Source: Sphingomonas sp. PAMC 26621
GTDB lineage: Bacteria > Pseudomonadota > Alphaproteobacteria > Sphingomonadales > Sphingomonadaceae
Direction of reading: 5' to 3'
Assembly (NCBI RefSeq): GCF_000251145.1
Contig: NZ_AIDW01000020.1
Location: forward strand, 1 to 64,000
DNA length: 64,000 nucleotides
Part shown: piece after piece, positions 53,064-61,256 of the stretch
Numbering within the stretch: position 1 is the first letter of the stretch
How the letters are laid out: every line of letters begins with the position of its first letter
Position numbers and translations under genes: made by a program
Notes under the pieces: model-generated
What the model was told of the DNA's origin: nothing
What the model saw: only the letters and a program-made list of their open reading frames with translations
Databases searched by the model: none

Positions 53064-53696
53064 CTACCCCGCCGGCAACCGCGCCATCATCGCATCGAGC
53101 GTCGCCAGCCGCAGCGCAATCCCCGCGCGATAGGGTGCGTTCGGCGGGCTCAGCGCCAACGCCCGCGCCCAATACCGCCGGCCGTTGCGGAAGTCTCCCG
53201 ACTGTACGTAGGCCAGCCCCTCGAAGAACGGCGGCGCGGGATGTTCGGGCGCAAGCCGGGTCGCCTGGGCGAATGCGAGCTTGGCAGCGGGCGACACCAC
53301 GCCCCCGTCGTGCTGCGCGAGCGCGGTGCCGAGTCCGGTCCACAGCGTCAGGCTGCGCGGGTAGGCGTTCGCGCCCATCATCACGATGCGGGTCCCGCTG
53401 TCGCGGCTGCCGCTACGCATCAGCGCGTCGGACGCGATGAGATACGCGCCGTCGCCACTGAACCGCCCCAGCATCTGGTCGCGCAACTCGGTAACCTGCG
53501 GGTAGACCGCGACCGGGTTCCGATCCGGACGCATCGGATGCCCACCAAGCCCGGCATGCTCCTGCGCCGCATAGCCCGCCGCGCCGAGCATCAACGCAGC
53601 CCCCACCATCGTCCACAGCGAGCGCGCGACCCCGCCGAGCCACAGGCTCGCCGCCGCGACCCCGCCGAGCAGCACCATCATCATCCAGCCGCTCAC
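53064..53696 (-). CDS. TPR-type protein resembling the cytochrome c biogenesis CcmI/H C-terminal part
   Basis: 210 aa. Two N-terminal hydrophobic segments (MMMVLLGGVAAASLWLGGVA and SLWTMVGAALMLGAAGYAAQ) anchor it. Then comes a helical region with TPR-like features: YPRSLTLWTGLGTALAQHDG, AKLAFAQATRLAPEHPAPPF, and RNGRRYWARALALSPPNAPY. The final segment matches the pattern of CcmH/CcmI TPR parts, but no other ccm gene is nearby, so the role is uncertain. Confidence 0.78.
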   Translation of the reverse strand: MSGWMMMVLLGGVAAASLWLGGVARSLWTMVGAALMLGAAGYAAQEHAGLGGHPMRPDRNPVAVYPQVTELRDQMLGRFSGDGAYLIASDALMRSGSRDSGTRIVMMGANAYPRSLTLWTGLGTALAQHDGGVVSPAAKLAFAQATRLAPEHPAPPFFEGLAYVQSGDFRNGRRYWARALALSPPNAPYRAGIALRLATLDAMMARLPAG

Positions 53697-53810
53697 GCGC
53701 GTCTACCCGAGGCTCTATCCATCGCCCGACCATGCGCGCGAACCGGAAGCCGGGCAACCGCAAGCACGGCTCGCGCGTTTCTCGACAAACCCCTCCCGCA
53801 GGACTTTTCC

Positions 53811-54557
53811 ATGAAGAAACTCATTGCGTTCGATCTCGATGGCACGTTGGCGGAGAGCAAGCAGCGGATCGGCGATCCGATGGCCGCGCTTTTGGCGCAG
53901 TTGCTCGAGGTCGCACACGTCGCAGTGATTTCGGGCGGCGACTGGCCGCAGTTCGAGACACAGGTCGTCGCAGCCCTGCCCGCAGGCACGCAGCGCGAGA
54001 AGCTGTTCATCATGCCGACCACGGGCACCAAGCTGTACCGGTTCGAGCAGGATGCGTGGAAGCCGATCTATGCGGATGTCTTCGCCCCGGACGAGCGTGA
54101 CCATATCCTGCAGGCGCTCGACGCGGCGACCAAGGAGGCCGGGTTCGCGGACGAGAAGATCTGGGGCGAGCGGGTCGAGGATCGCGGGAGCCAGATCACC
54201 TTCTCGGGGCTGGGGCAGGAAGCGCCGCTCGACGCCAAGAAGGCGTGGGACCCCGACTTCGCGAAGCGCAAGGCAATGCAGGTGATCCTGCGCAAGGCGC
54301 TGCCCGATCTGTCGGTCAACATCGGCGGGTCGACCTCGCTGGACATCACGCACAAGGACATCGACAAGGCGTACGCAATGCGGAAGCTCGCCGACGCGTC
54401 CGGGATCGCGACCGAGGACATGCTGTTCCTCGGCGACGCGATCTATCCCGGCGGCAATGACGATGCGGTTCGCGCGGCGGGGATGGACACGGTTGCGGTG
54501 CGCGACGTCGAGGATACGATGACCGCGGTACGCGCGATGATCGCGTGTCTGAAGTAG
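53811..54557 (+). CDS. HAD-IIB-family phosphatase (phosphomannomutase/sucrose-phosphatase like)
   Basis: 248 aa from ATG 53811. HAD motif I DLDGTLAESK with nucleophile D8 and acid D10, motif II ISGGD, motif III Lys region, and motif IV LGDAIYPGGNDDAV. A cap domain of IIB type lies between motifs II and III (about 85-185). The layout is that of HAD-IIB enzymes annotated as phosphomannomutases or sugar phosphatases; which sugar phosphate is used cannot be read. Stands alone. Confidence 0.85.
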   Translation: MKKLIAFDLDGTLAESKQRIGDPMAALLAQLLEVAHVAVISGGDWPQFETQVVAALPAGTQREKLFIMPTTGTKLYRFEQDAWKPIYADVFAPDERDHILQALDAATKEAGFADEKIWGERVEDRGSQITFSGLGQEAPLDAKKAWDPDFAKRKAMQVILRKALPDLSVNIGGSTSLDITHKDIDKAYAMRKLADASGIATEDMLFLGDAIYPGGNDDAVRAAGMDTVAVRDVEDTMTAVRAMIACLK

Positions 54558-54575
54558 CTGCCTACTGCCAGATTC

Positions 54576-54680
54576 TTCCCCGGCGAAGGCCGGGGCCCGG
54601 TAGCGAAGGTCGACGCAACTGGGCGCAACGCTTGGAAAACTAGCGTTTCGCTACTGGGCCCCGGCGTTCGCCGGGGACGC
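54576..54680. repeat. Palindromic element, family A, copy 5
   Basis: Left arm TTCCCCGGCGAAGGCCGGGG and right arm GGGCCCCGGCGTTCGCCGGG; inner words GGTAGCGAAGG and CGTTTCGCTACTGG. It lies between convergent HAD and dehydrogenase genes. Confidence 0.92.
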
Positions 54681-54698
54681 AATAAAAAAAGAAAACGC

Positions 54699-55751
54699 TT
54701 ACCCGCGCCCGATCAGCCTGCGCGCCATCGCGTCGGCAACGTCCGACGCCGGTGCCCCCGAACGATCGCTCTCGTCCCAGATCGCGACGAGCCGCTCGGG
54801 GATCCGCGCAATCCGCGTCTCGACTTCGGCCTGGTCGCCGCGTCCGAGATATTCGAGCGCGACGTTGATGATCCCGCCCGCGTTGATGACATAATCCGGC
54901 GCGTAGAGGATGCCACGCTCCTGCAGCGTCGTGCCTTCGGCCTGCGTCAGCAGCTGGTTGTTCGCGCCGCCCGCGATGATCTTGGTCTGCAACGCGTCGA
55001 TCGACTGCGGCGTCAGGATCGCGCCGAGCGCGTTCGGGCTGACGATGTCCGCCTTCGTCGACAGGATCGCATCCGCCGACACCGTCTCGCCGCCGAGTTC
55101 CTCCGCCAGCGCCTTCGCGCGGTCGGCGTTGACGTCCGCGAGCGTCAGCTTTGCGCCGTCCTTGGCGAGCAGCCGGGCGAGACCGCCACCGACGCTGCCG
55201 ACACCCTGGATCGCGACGTGCACGCCGCGCATGTCATCCGCCCCGAGGCCGCGCTTTGCCGCTGCCTTGACGCCGAGATACACGCCCATCGCGGTATATG
55301 GCCCGGGATCGCCACCCGCGCTGCCCGCCGCGACCGGAAGCCCGGAGACGTGCTTGGTGACGGTCGCGATCGTCTTCATGCTCGCTTCGGACATGCCGAC
55401 GTCTTCCGCCGTCACATACCGCCCACCGAGCGATTCGACCGCGCGACCGAACGCCTCGAGCTGTGCCTGGCTGATCGTGTCGCCGGGGTTGGCCGCGAGG
55501 ACCACGCCCTTGCCGCCGCCCATCGGCAGGTCGGCCATCGCGTTCTTGAAGCTCATCCCGCGCGACAGACGCAGCGCATCGGTGATGGCGCGATCATGAT
55601 CGGCGTAATGCCAGAAGCGGACCCCGCCTGCTGCCGCCCCGAGCGCCGTGGAATGGACCGCGATTACCGCGCGCAGGCCGCTGGCCGGATCGGTGAAGAG
55701 ATGGACGCCTTCGTGGTCGTCGAAATCGGGGAAGCCCCAGCCGGTGGTCAA
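54699..55751 (-). CDS. Glu/Leu/Phe/Val dehydrogenase (leucine dehydrogenase-like)
   Basis: NAD(P)-dependent oxidative deamination of a branched-chain or similar amino acid. 350 aa from a TTG at 55751 with AGGA 8 nt upstream; a longer frame would run into the tRNA gene. Catalytic Lys region MSFKNAMADLPMGGGKGVV, dinucleotide loop IQGVGSVGGGLARLL, and INAGGIINVALEYLG match the leucine/phenylalanine dehydrogenase branch. Substrate preference is not certain. It follows tRNA-His on the same strand. Confidence 0.9.
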   Translation of the reverse strand: MTTGWGFPDFDDHEGVHLFTDPASGLRAVIAVHSTALGAAAGGVRFWHYADHDRAITDALRLSRGMSFKNAMADLPMGGGKGVVLAANPGDTISQAQLEAFGRAVESLGGRYVTAEDVGMSEASMKTIATVTKHVSGLPVAAGSAGGDPGPYTAMGVYLGVKAAAKRGLGADDMRGVHVAIQGVGSVGGGLARLLAKDGAKLTLADVNADRAKALAEELGGETVSADAILSTKADIVSPNALGAILTPQSIDALQTKIIAGGANNQLLTQAEGTTLQERGILYAPDYVINAGGIINVALEYLGRGDQAEVETRIARIPERLVAIWDESDRSGAPASDVADAMARRLIGRG

Positions 55752-55777
55752 AGCACAAGTCCTGGCTGTTAAAGGAA

Positions 55778-55855
55778 TGGGGCGACCGACGGGACTTGAA
55801 CCCGCAACATCCGGCATCACAAGCCGACGCTCTAACCAATTGAACTACGATCGCC
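55778..55855 (-). tRNA. tRNA-His (GTG)
   Basis: Cloverleaf read on the minus strand: acceptor GCGATCG with CGGTCGC, an extra 5' G opposite discriminator C (the G-1/C73 identity of tRNA-His), anticodon loop TTGTGAT giving anticodon GTG, T arm GGGTTCAAGTCCC, and an encoded CCA end. Its 3' end is 27 nt upstream of the dehydrogenase start. Confidence 0.96.
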
Positions 55856-55907
55856 GCAGAGTGGGCGCTCCTAGCGGGAGCAGGGCCCCACCGTCAAGAA
55901 TGCTCGT

Positions 55908-56645
55908 TCAGAAATTACCATTGATCGAGAGCATATGCCCCTTCGACGTCGGCCGGAAGCCGCTCAGCTCGAGTTTCTGCGCCACCGTTGGGTCGCTCGT
56001 GCGGACGGTTAGCTGTGCGACGAAGCGTCCGTTTTGCCACAATTGCAGGTCGACATGCTCGCTCCCCGACTGGCTCGCGAGCGGAAGCAGCAGCGCGCCC
56101 GCGTCGCAGTGGGCGTTGCCCGAAAGCCCCTGCCCCAGCGCGATTCCGCCGAGATCGCCGCCCAGCACCGCCTTCACCCGACCATCCGCCTTGTCGCAAT
56201 TACCATCACGGTAGCGCACGCTGACGTCGTCGAGGTCGAGCCCGGTCACCGGCAGCGGCGCGAACACGTTCCCGGCCGGAAGGCGCGCGGTCATGTCGTC
56301 GATTCCGACCGCATGCCGCGACACGCTGACCGCACCGCTGATTGTCCGCGCGCCCGATTCGGCGCCGGGCGTCGCCTGCCCCGTCAGGTCGATTCGCGCG
56401 CGCCCAACCGCGAGCGGGAAGGGCGACAGGCGCGCGCCCAGATCGCCAAGCGCGATCTGCCCGACCTGCGCTTCGCGCACTCCGCCGAACCAGACGCTGC
56501 CCGTTGCCTCGCGGGCCGCGACTCGACTCGACTCGAGGTCGAACCAGCCGAGCACCAGCCGCAACGGGAGCAAGACGATCAGCGCAAGCACGAAGACCGC
56601 GCCGAACAGAGCGATCGGACCGGTCCTGAGACGAAACCGCGTCAT
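55908..56645 (-). CDS. gspN: Type II secretion system protein N
   Basis: 245 aa from ATG 56645. One N-terminal membrane helix (IALFGAVFVLALIVLLPLRL), then a beta-rich periplasmic domain with the GspN segment SVWFGGVREAQVGQIALGDL and a GRARIDLTGQ strand. GspN is an accessory inner-membrane component of some type II systems. Last gene of the gsp operon; it overlaps gspM by 4 nt (ATGA). Confidence 0.88.
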   Translation of the reverse strand: MTRFRLRTGPIALFGAVFVLALIVLLPLRLVLGWFDLESSRVAAREATGSVWFGGVREAQVGQIALGDLGARLSPFPLAVGRARIDLTGQATPGAESGARTISGAVSVSRHAVGIDDMTARLPAGNVFAPLPVTGLDLDDVSVRYRDGNCDKADGRVKAVLGGDLGGIALGQGLSGNAHCDAGALLLPLASQSGSEHVDLQLWQNGRFVAQLTVRTSDPTVAQKLELSGFRPTSKGHMLSINGNF

Positions 56646-57118
56646 TGTCCGCGCGCCCGAAGCGTCATCTGTGCCCCCACCGTGCGGTCGCCATTGTCGG
56701 TCGTGGTCAGTTGTTCGACCAGCACGCCCGACGCCTCCAGATCCGCGATCCACCCGGTCAGCGCGCCCGGGCGCGCCGACTGGATCGAGATCGCGACCCG
56801 GTCCCCGCCCTGCGGCGTTACTGCCGCCAGCGCGAAGCCCGCGTCATTGGCGCGCGTGCGAATCAGCGTTTCGAGCGGCTCGGCAAGCGGCGCGATCCGT
56901 TCCGCCTGTGCCGCCTTGACCGAGTCGATCCGGACCTGCGTCTCGCCCAGCGCGATCACGTCAGTGGCATGCCGCCCGCGTTCGGATTCGAGCACGTCGT
57001 TGAGCGGGACGATCAGCAGATAGGCGATCGCAAGGATCGCGATGACCCCGCCCGCGAGCACGAGCCGTTGCTCGCGCTGCGTCCGCGCGCGATACCACAG
57101 GAGCAGGCGTTCGGTCAT
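56642..57118 (-). CDS. gspM: Type II secretion system protein M
   Basis: 158 aa. A short basic start (WYRARTQREQRL), one membrane helix (LAGGVIAILAIAYLLIVPLN), then a periplasmic ferredoxin-like domain (AISIQSARPGALTGWIADLE). It works with GspL to hold the ATPase platform. It overlaps both gspL and gspN by 4 nt. Confidence 0.9.
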   Translation of the reverse strand: MTERLLLWYRARTQREQRLVLAGGVIAILAIAYLLIVPLNDVLESERGRHATDVIALGETQVRIDSVKAAQAERIAPLAEPLETLIRTRANDAGFALAAVTPQGGDRVAISIQSARPGALTGWIADLEASGVLVEQLTTTDNGDRTVGAQMTLRARGQ

Positions 57119-58212
57119 CGCGGCTTCACCACCAGCTCGCCCGACAGGCGTCCGCCGGTCGAGACCAATTGCCCCTGAGTCGTCGTCTCGAACCCCGCCG
57201 CACCGATCCGGCGCCGCAGGTCGAGGATCTGTCCCTCGTTCTGCAACCCGACGGTGACGCGCAGCGCGCCCAGCGAATCGAACGACAGCGTCCGCAACTC
57301 GGTCCCCGGCGTCGCCTGTACCGCGGCGAACACCGCCGCGGTCGTCCGGGTGAACCCCTGCCCGCCGCCGCGCAGCCGCTCGAGCCGCGCATCCAGCTGC
57401 CGGTCGGCATCGCTCACCGCCTCGCCGCGCGCGAGGCCGGTCCGCGCCAGCAGGTCGGTGCGGCGTTCGAGCTCATTGGCCGCAATCGAATATTTGATCA
57501 GCAGCACGACCGTGATCAGCACCGTAACCGCCAGGATCGCAGCGCTTAACCACGCAAGCCGCCGGATCAGCCCCCAGTCGATCCCGATCTTGCGCCGCCG
57601 CGCGAAAGCGCCCTGCCGCAAATCGAGCGCCGGAGCGGCTACCGCCGCGACGATCGCCGCCTCGACCTCGCCGCGCGAGAGCACTTCGGGCGCGACCCCG
57701 CCGGTGACGAGCTCGGTCAGCCGCGCCTCGTCCGCAAACCCGCTGGTTGCGCCGCGCACGACCCCCTCGCCGCCGAGATCGGCCCGGACATAACCGGTTT
57801 CCGGACGCGGCAGCAGCATCGGTGCCGGCAGCACTGCGTCCGGATCGACGCCATTCGCGGCAAGCGTATCGAGCCACGCCTGCATCTGCCCCGCCGCGAC
57901 CACGCCAATCGGCCGCTCGACCGCATCGCCTTCACGGCCCACCGCGACATGCAGCGCGCCGATCGGCGTCGCGCTCGCATCCGCTGCGAGCAACCGCGCC
58001 GCAGTCACCGATTGCGCGACCGAGCGATCGGGAAGATCCGCCCAGTGCAGCGTCACCGCATCCGCCGGCACGACCGCGACATGGCTACGCCCGTCCTCGG
58101 TAGCGAGCGTCGGGAACCCGTCGCCCCGCGCCGCGACGACATTGCCGGCGATGTGGAGCCAGCGCCACGGCAGGTCGTGCGCCGGCAGGAAGAGGACTAG
58201 CGTGTCGGTCAT
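57115..58212 (-). CDS. gspL: Type II secretion system protein L
   Basis: 365 aa from ATG 58212 (MTDTLVLFLPAHDLPWRWLH). The cytoplasmic actin-like domain (residues 1-250) binds the GspE ATPase; a single membrane helix (WLSAAILAVTVLITVVLLIK) follows, then the periplasmic ferredoxin-like part ending ELVVKPR. The cytoplasmic part is Ala/Asp-rich with few sharp motifs, as usual. Overlaps gspK and gspM by 4 nt each. Confidence 0.9.
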   Translation of the reverse strand: MTDTLVLFLPAHDLPWRWLHIAGNVVAARGDGFPTLATEDGRSHVAVVPADAVTLHWADLPDRSVAQSVTAARLLAADASATPIGALHVAVGREGDAVERPIGVVAAGQMQAWLDTLAANGVDPDAVLPAPMLLPRPETGYVRADLGGEGVVRGATSGFADEARLTELVTGGVAPEVLSRGEVEAAIVAAVAAPALDLRQGAFARRRKIGIDWGLIRRLAWLSAAILAVTVLITVVLLIKYSIAANELERRTDLLARTGLARGEAVSDADRQLDARLERLRGGGQGFTRTTAAVFAAVQATPGTELRTLSFDSLGALRVTVGLQNEGQILDLRRRIGAAGFETTTQGQLVSTGGRLSGELVVKPR

Positions 58213-59201
58213 GGTCGCTCGCCCCATTGCCGCGAGACGAGCCGCGCGGGAAGGGTTGATGCGTCGATCAGCCCCGATTGTTCGAGAACGGTTCCGCCCA
58301 GCGTCACGTCGACCTTGAGCGTGAACCAGCGGGTGGTGATGTCGGTATGGTCCGCCGCATCGGCGGTCGAGCCCTGCACCGCCGCCTGCGCGAGGAATGC
58401 GGCGTTGGTCGCAAAACCCGTTGGCGGACGCCGCAGCAGCATCTGCCGCGCACCCTCGACCGACATCGTGTCGGGGTACAGCATCGCCACCAACGGGGCC
58501 TGTTCGGGAAGCAAAGTATTGACGTTGAGCTTGAACGGCTTGGCCTCGGGCAGGGTGCAGATCCACGGGCGCAGCTTTTCGTAATCCGCGCGCGAGACGC
58601 CGCTCACCGCGCGGAGCTCGCTCGGGTCGCTCATCAGCGTATTGCCGGTGCGATAGCCCTGCCGTCCCCCGCCATAGGACGAATCCTCCGCGCCGCCGTC
58701 GAGCGGCGAGTTGTCCGTATCGATCCAGTCGGACGCAGCGGCGGCGATCGCGTCGGGCGAGCGCGCGGATGGATCGACCAGCCGGATCAGCCGCGCGAAG
58801 ATCAGGCGGCTGGCGGTGTAGGGTGCGAACGACCCGGGGGTGGTCTCGGTGACGAGGCTGTTGAGGTTGAAGCAATTCCCCCCGTCGGTCACGCGCGCGG
58901 TGGCGCTGCCGTTGGGGATCGGCAAGGCGAACGGGGTATCGCTCCAATTGCCCTGGAGCGTCACGCGGTTCTTGCTCTTCTGGAGCAGGTCGGTGACCTT
59001 GACGACCGCGAGCGTCTCCGCCGCGAGCGAATAGGCGCGCGCCTGGTCGAGTGCGACCGCATTGCCGCCGAGCCGTGTCGCGAGCCGGAGCTTCTCGAGC
59101 GCGGTCCCCGCGAGCACCGCGATCACCGCGACGAGCAGCAGCACCGTCAGCAGCGCCGCTCCGCGCTCGCCGGGGGGGCCGGGATCAGTTGACGCCGACA
59201 T
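58209..59201 (-). CDS. gspK: Type II secretion minor pseudopilin GspK
   Basis: 330 aa from ATG 59201. Prepilin-like start: short leader, GERG, then hydrophobic AALLTVLLLVAVIAVLAGTA. Gly precedes Ala-Ala-Leu, so the fifth residue of the mature protein is not Glu, as is normal for GspK. A large globular domain includes CFNLNSLV, DWIDTDNSPLDGGAEDSSYG and PFKLNVNTLLPEQAPL, typical of GspK. The start overlaps the reconstructed gspJ end by 17 nt. Confidence 0.92.
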   Translation of the reverse strand: MSASTDPGPPGERGAALLTVLLLVAVIAVLAGTALEKLRLATRLGGNAVALDQARAYSLAAETLAVVKVTDLLQKSKNRVTLQGNWSDTPFALPIPNGSATARVTDGGNCFNLNSLVTETTPGSFAPYTASRLIFARLIRLVDPSARSPDAIAAAASDWIDTDNSPLDGGAEDSSYGGGRQGYRTGNTLMSDPSELRAVSGVSRADYEKLRPWICTLPEAKPFKLNVNTLLPEQAPLVAMLYPDTMSVEGARQMLLRRPPTGFATNAAFLAQAAVQGSTADAADHTDITTRWFTLKVDVTLGGTVLEQSGLIDASTLPARLVSRQWGERP

Positions 59202-59969
59202 TGGGCCGCCTCGCATAGCCGGTGCCGACCAGGAACATCTGGCGCGTCTCGATTCCGTTGGTGCGCAGGACCCGCAGTTCGACCGCATCGGGGAGCGGCA
59301 TCCGAACGCTGCCCGTCACCGATCACTCCACGCGCCGCGAATCCGGTAGCGCAGCAGGACCTGCCTGACGCGGGGCACGAGCGCGGTCGGGGGGAGCGGC
59401 TGCGCGCCATCGAGCATCGGATAAGCGACCCGCGCAAGCGCACCGTCGATCACCGCATATTCGACCTTCTGCACCTCCGCGCGTGGGTTGCCGTCGAGAT
59501 CGCTCCACCCGCCGCGCGCGAAGCGCAGCATCGGGACCGCGGTCGGCCCCGATCCGCCAACGAACGACGGCGTGACCGCCCCGCTCTCGTCACGGACGGG
59601 GCGGTCGAGCGCCTGCGCGAAATCGGCGGTCATGATCGAGGTAAGCTGGTTCATCCCCGACACGTCGTCGAGCTTGGCCGCGGTCGCCCCCTGTGCGCGG
59701 ACCGAGAAGGCGAGCAGCGCCACCCCGGCGGCCGAGAGCAGGCCGAAGATGAGGAGCGAGATCATCACCTCGATGAGGGTGAACCCGGCCTCCGCCGCCT
59801 TCGCGCGCGCTTCTACTTCCCCTACTCCCTTCCCTTCCCCGGCGAAGGCCGGGGCCCAGTCGGAAAGGTCGCGGTAATGTAGCGCAGCCCCCGCCATTCC
59901 CGGCCCGCTACTGGGCCTCGGCCTTCGCCGGGGAAGCATACCTTGGGTCAGGGGACGCCCAAAATTCAC
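59185..59969 (-). CDS. gspJ: Type II secretion minor pseudopilin GspJ, frameshifted near the 3' end, with repeat in its leader
   Basis: Pseudopilin with prepilin site EAGFTLIEVMISLLIFGLLS. A GTG at 59969 overlaps the gspI stop (GTGA), as other genes of the operon overlap. Between the first ten residues and the pilin site the frame runs through a family A element (59834-59937), so the leader is about 62 residues instead of about 10. No ATG, GTG or TTG lies between the element and the pilin site; ATGs inside the element are possible starts. At 59316 the frame stops (GAWSDR), but another frame continues with TGSVRMPLPDAVELRVLRTN then GIETRQMFLVGTGYARRPNV, a normal GspJ end. One extra G in CGGTGACGGG would join them. 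Confidence 0.8.
59834..59937. repeat. Palindromic element, family A, copy 6 (inside gspJ leader)
   Basis: Arms CTTCCCCGGCGAAGGCCGGG and GGCCTCGGCCTTCGCCGGGG with one mismatch between them. It is read through in frame by gspJ on the minus strand (PRRRPRPSSGPGMAGAALHY and so on). Confidence 0.9.
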
Positions 59970-60370
59970 GGCCGCGTCGCCCCATCACGCACGACCGTCA
60001 GATGCCCCGCGCGCCGCCCGCCCGGATCCAGAACCGTCACGTCGATCCGCAAGATCCGTGCGTCCCCGGTCGGCTGGACCACGCGTGTCCACGCCCACGA
60101 CCGCCCGCCATTCTGCTCGATCCCGCTCGCCGCGCCAATCGTCGGCGCACGTCCATCCGTCATCGCGGTATAGGCGACGTTGCGCGCAACGATCTGCGCC
60201 ATCAGCGTCGTATCCAGCGTCGTCGCCCCACGGATCGTCGCGCCCTCCAGCCGGATCAGCGCGAGTGCCGCGAGGCTGAAGACCGCGAGCGCGACCATCA
60301 TCTCGATCAGCGTGAAGCCGCGATCTCCGAAGCGCGCGCGCTCAGGCACCGATCTTGACCCGCCCGTCAT
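59966..60370 (-). CDS. gspI: Type II secretion minor pseudopilin GspI
   Basis: 134 aa from ATG 60370, or 127 aa from a GTG at 60349, which overlaps the gspH stop less. Prepilin site GDRGFTLIEMMVALAVFSLA with the conserved Glu five residues after the cut. A short C-terminal domain includes MAQIVARNVAYTAMTDGRAP, typical of GspI. Part of the pseudopilus tip with GspJ and GspK. Confidence 0.9.
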   Translation of the reverse strand: MTGGSRSVPERARFGDRGFTLIEMMVALAVFSLAALALIRLEGATIRGATTLDTTLMAQIVARNVAYTAMTDGRAPTIGAASGIEQNGGRSWAWTRVVQPTGDARILRIDVTVLDPGGRRAGHLTVVRDGATRP

Positions 60371-60815
60371 TGCCGATCCGCACAGTCAGGTTTTCGGTCG
60401 CGCGGTGGAGCACGACGTCGAGCGGGCGATCCGCGCTCCCGGTCGAATCGAACAGGATCCGGTCGCGCGCGCCAGATGCCGGGACCGCCTCGGTCCCCTT
60501 GCTCCAGCGCGTGACGCGAAGCGGCTTCTCGCTCATCGCGACCCACGCGCCGTCGCGCCGCGCATCGAAGCCATAGCCCCCCGCCGACACCCACACGCTC
60601 ACCGGCCGCGCGGTGACGACCGCAAGGTCATGCGCGGCCCGCGCGCGCGCCGCGAATTGCGCCCCCTCGTCGCGCAGCCGTCCGCGCGGATCGGGGAGCG
60701 CCAGCACGACCACGGCGCTCGCCAGCCCGATGATCGTGATCACGATCATCAGCTCGATCAGGGTGAACCCCTGCGCGCCGCCAAAGCGGTTACTGCCAGC
60801 TACCGATATCGGCAT
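60342..60815 (-). CDS. gspH: Type II secretion minor pseudopilin GspH
   Basis: 157 aa from ATG 60815, with a 16-residue leader and pilin site GAQGFTLIELMIVITIIGLA. The C-terminal domain is beta-rich with PVSVWVSAGGYGFDARRDGA and ENLTVRIGNDGRVKIGA. Overlaps the gspG stop by 26 nt. Confidence 0.9.
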   Translation of the reverse strand: MPISVAGSNRFGGAQGFTLIELMIVITIIGLASAVVVLALPDPRGRLRDEGAQFAARARAAHDLAVVTARPVSVWVSAGGYGFDARRDGAWVAMSEKPLRVTRWSKGTEAVPASGARDRILFDSTGSADRPLDVVLHRATENLTVRIGNDGRVKIGA

Positions 60816-61248
60816 TGACGCCCTCGCCGCCTTCCTTCTTGTCGGCACCGAGCGTCCAGACGTCCGCCTCGCCATGCTGGCCGGGCGCAGCATACAGATA
60901 GGCCTTGCCCCACGGGTCGAGCGGCAGCTTCTTGATATAACCGCCGCGCTGATACTTGCTCGCGTCCGCATCGGCGGGGGCGCTGACCAGCGCCTGCAAC
61001 CCGTCCGAGGTCGACGGATAGGCGTCGTTCTGGAGCTTGTAGAGATCGAGCGCGCCCTCGATCTGCGCGATGTCGGCCTTCGCCTTGGTGATCTTGCCCT
61101 TGTCGCCCAGCGGCAGGACATTGTACGTCACGATCGCGGCGAGCAGCCCGAGGATGACGATCACGACCATCAGCTCGATCAGCGTAAACCCCTGTTCCGA
61201 CGAGCGAACACGGCGGTTGAGGGCGGGGATTGGGGTAATATCCGTCAT
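60790..61248 (-). CDS. gspG: Type II secretion major pseudopilin GspG
   Basis: 152 aa; forms the shaft of the pseudopilus. Pilin site SEQGFTLIELMVVIVILGLL, and the signature LDLYKLQNDAYPSTSDGLQA / DPWGKAYLYAAPGQHGEADV with the calcium-site region near GADKKEGGEG. Most conserved protein of the set; starts 8 nt downstream of gspF. Confidence 0.95.
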   Translation of the reverse strand: MTDITPIPALNRRVRSSEQGFTLIELMVVIVILGLLAAIVTYNVLPLGDKGKITKAKADIAQIEGALDLYKLQNDAYPSTSDGLQALVSAPADADASKYQRGGYIKKLPLDPWGKAYLYAAPGQHGEADVWTLGADKKEGGEGVNADIGSWQ

Positions 61249-61256
61249 AACAAACC

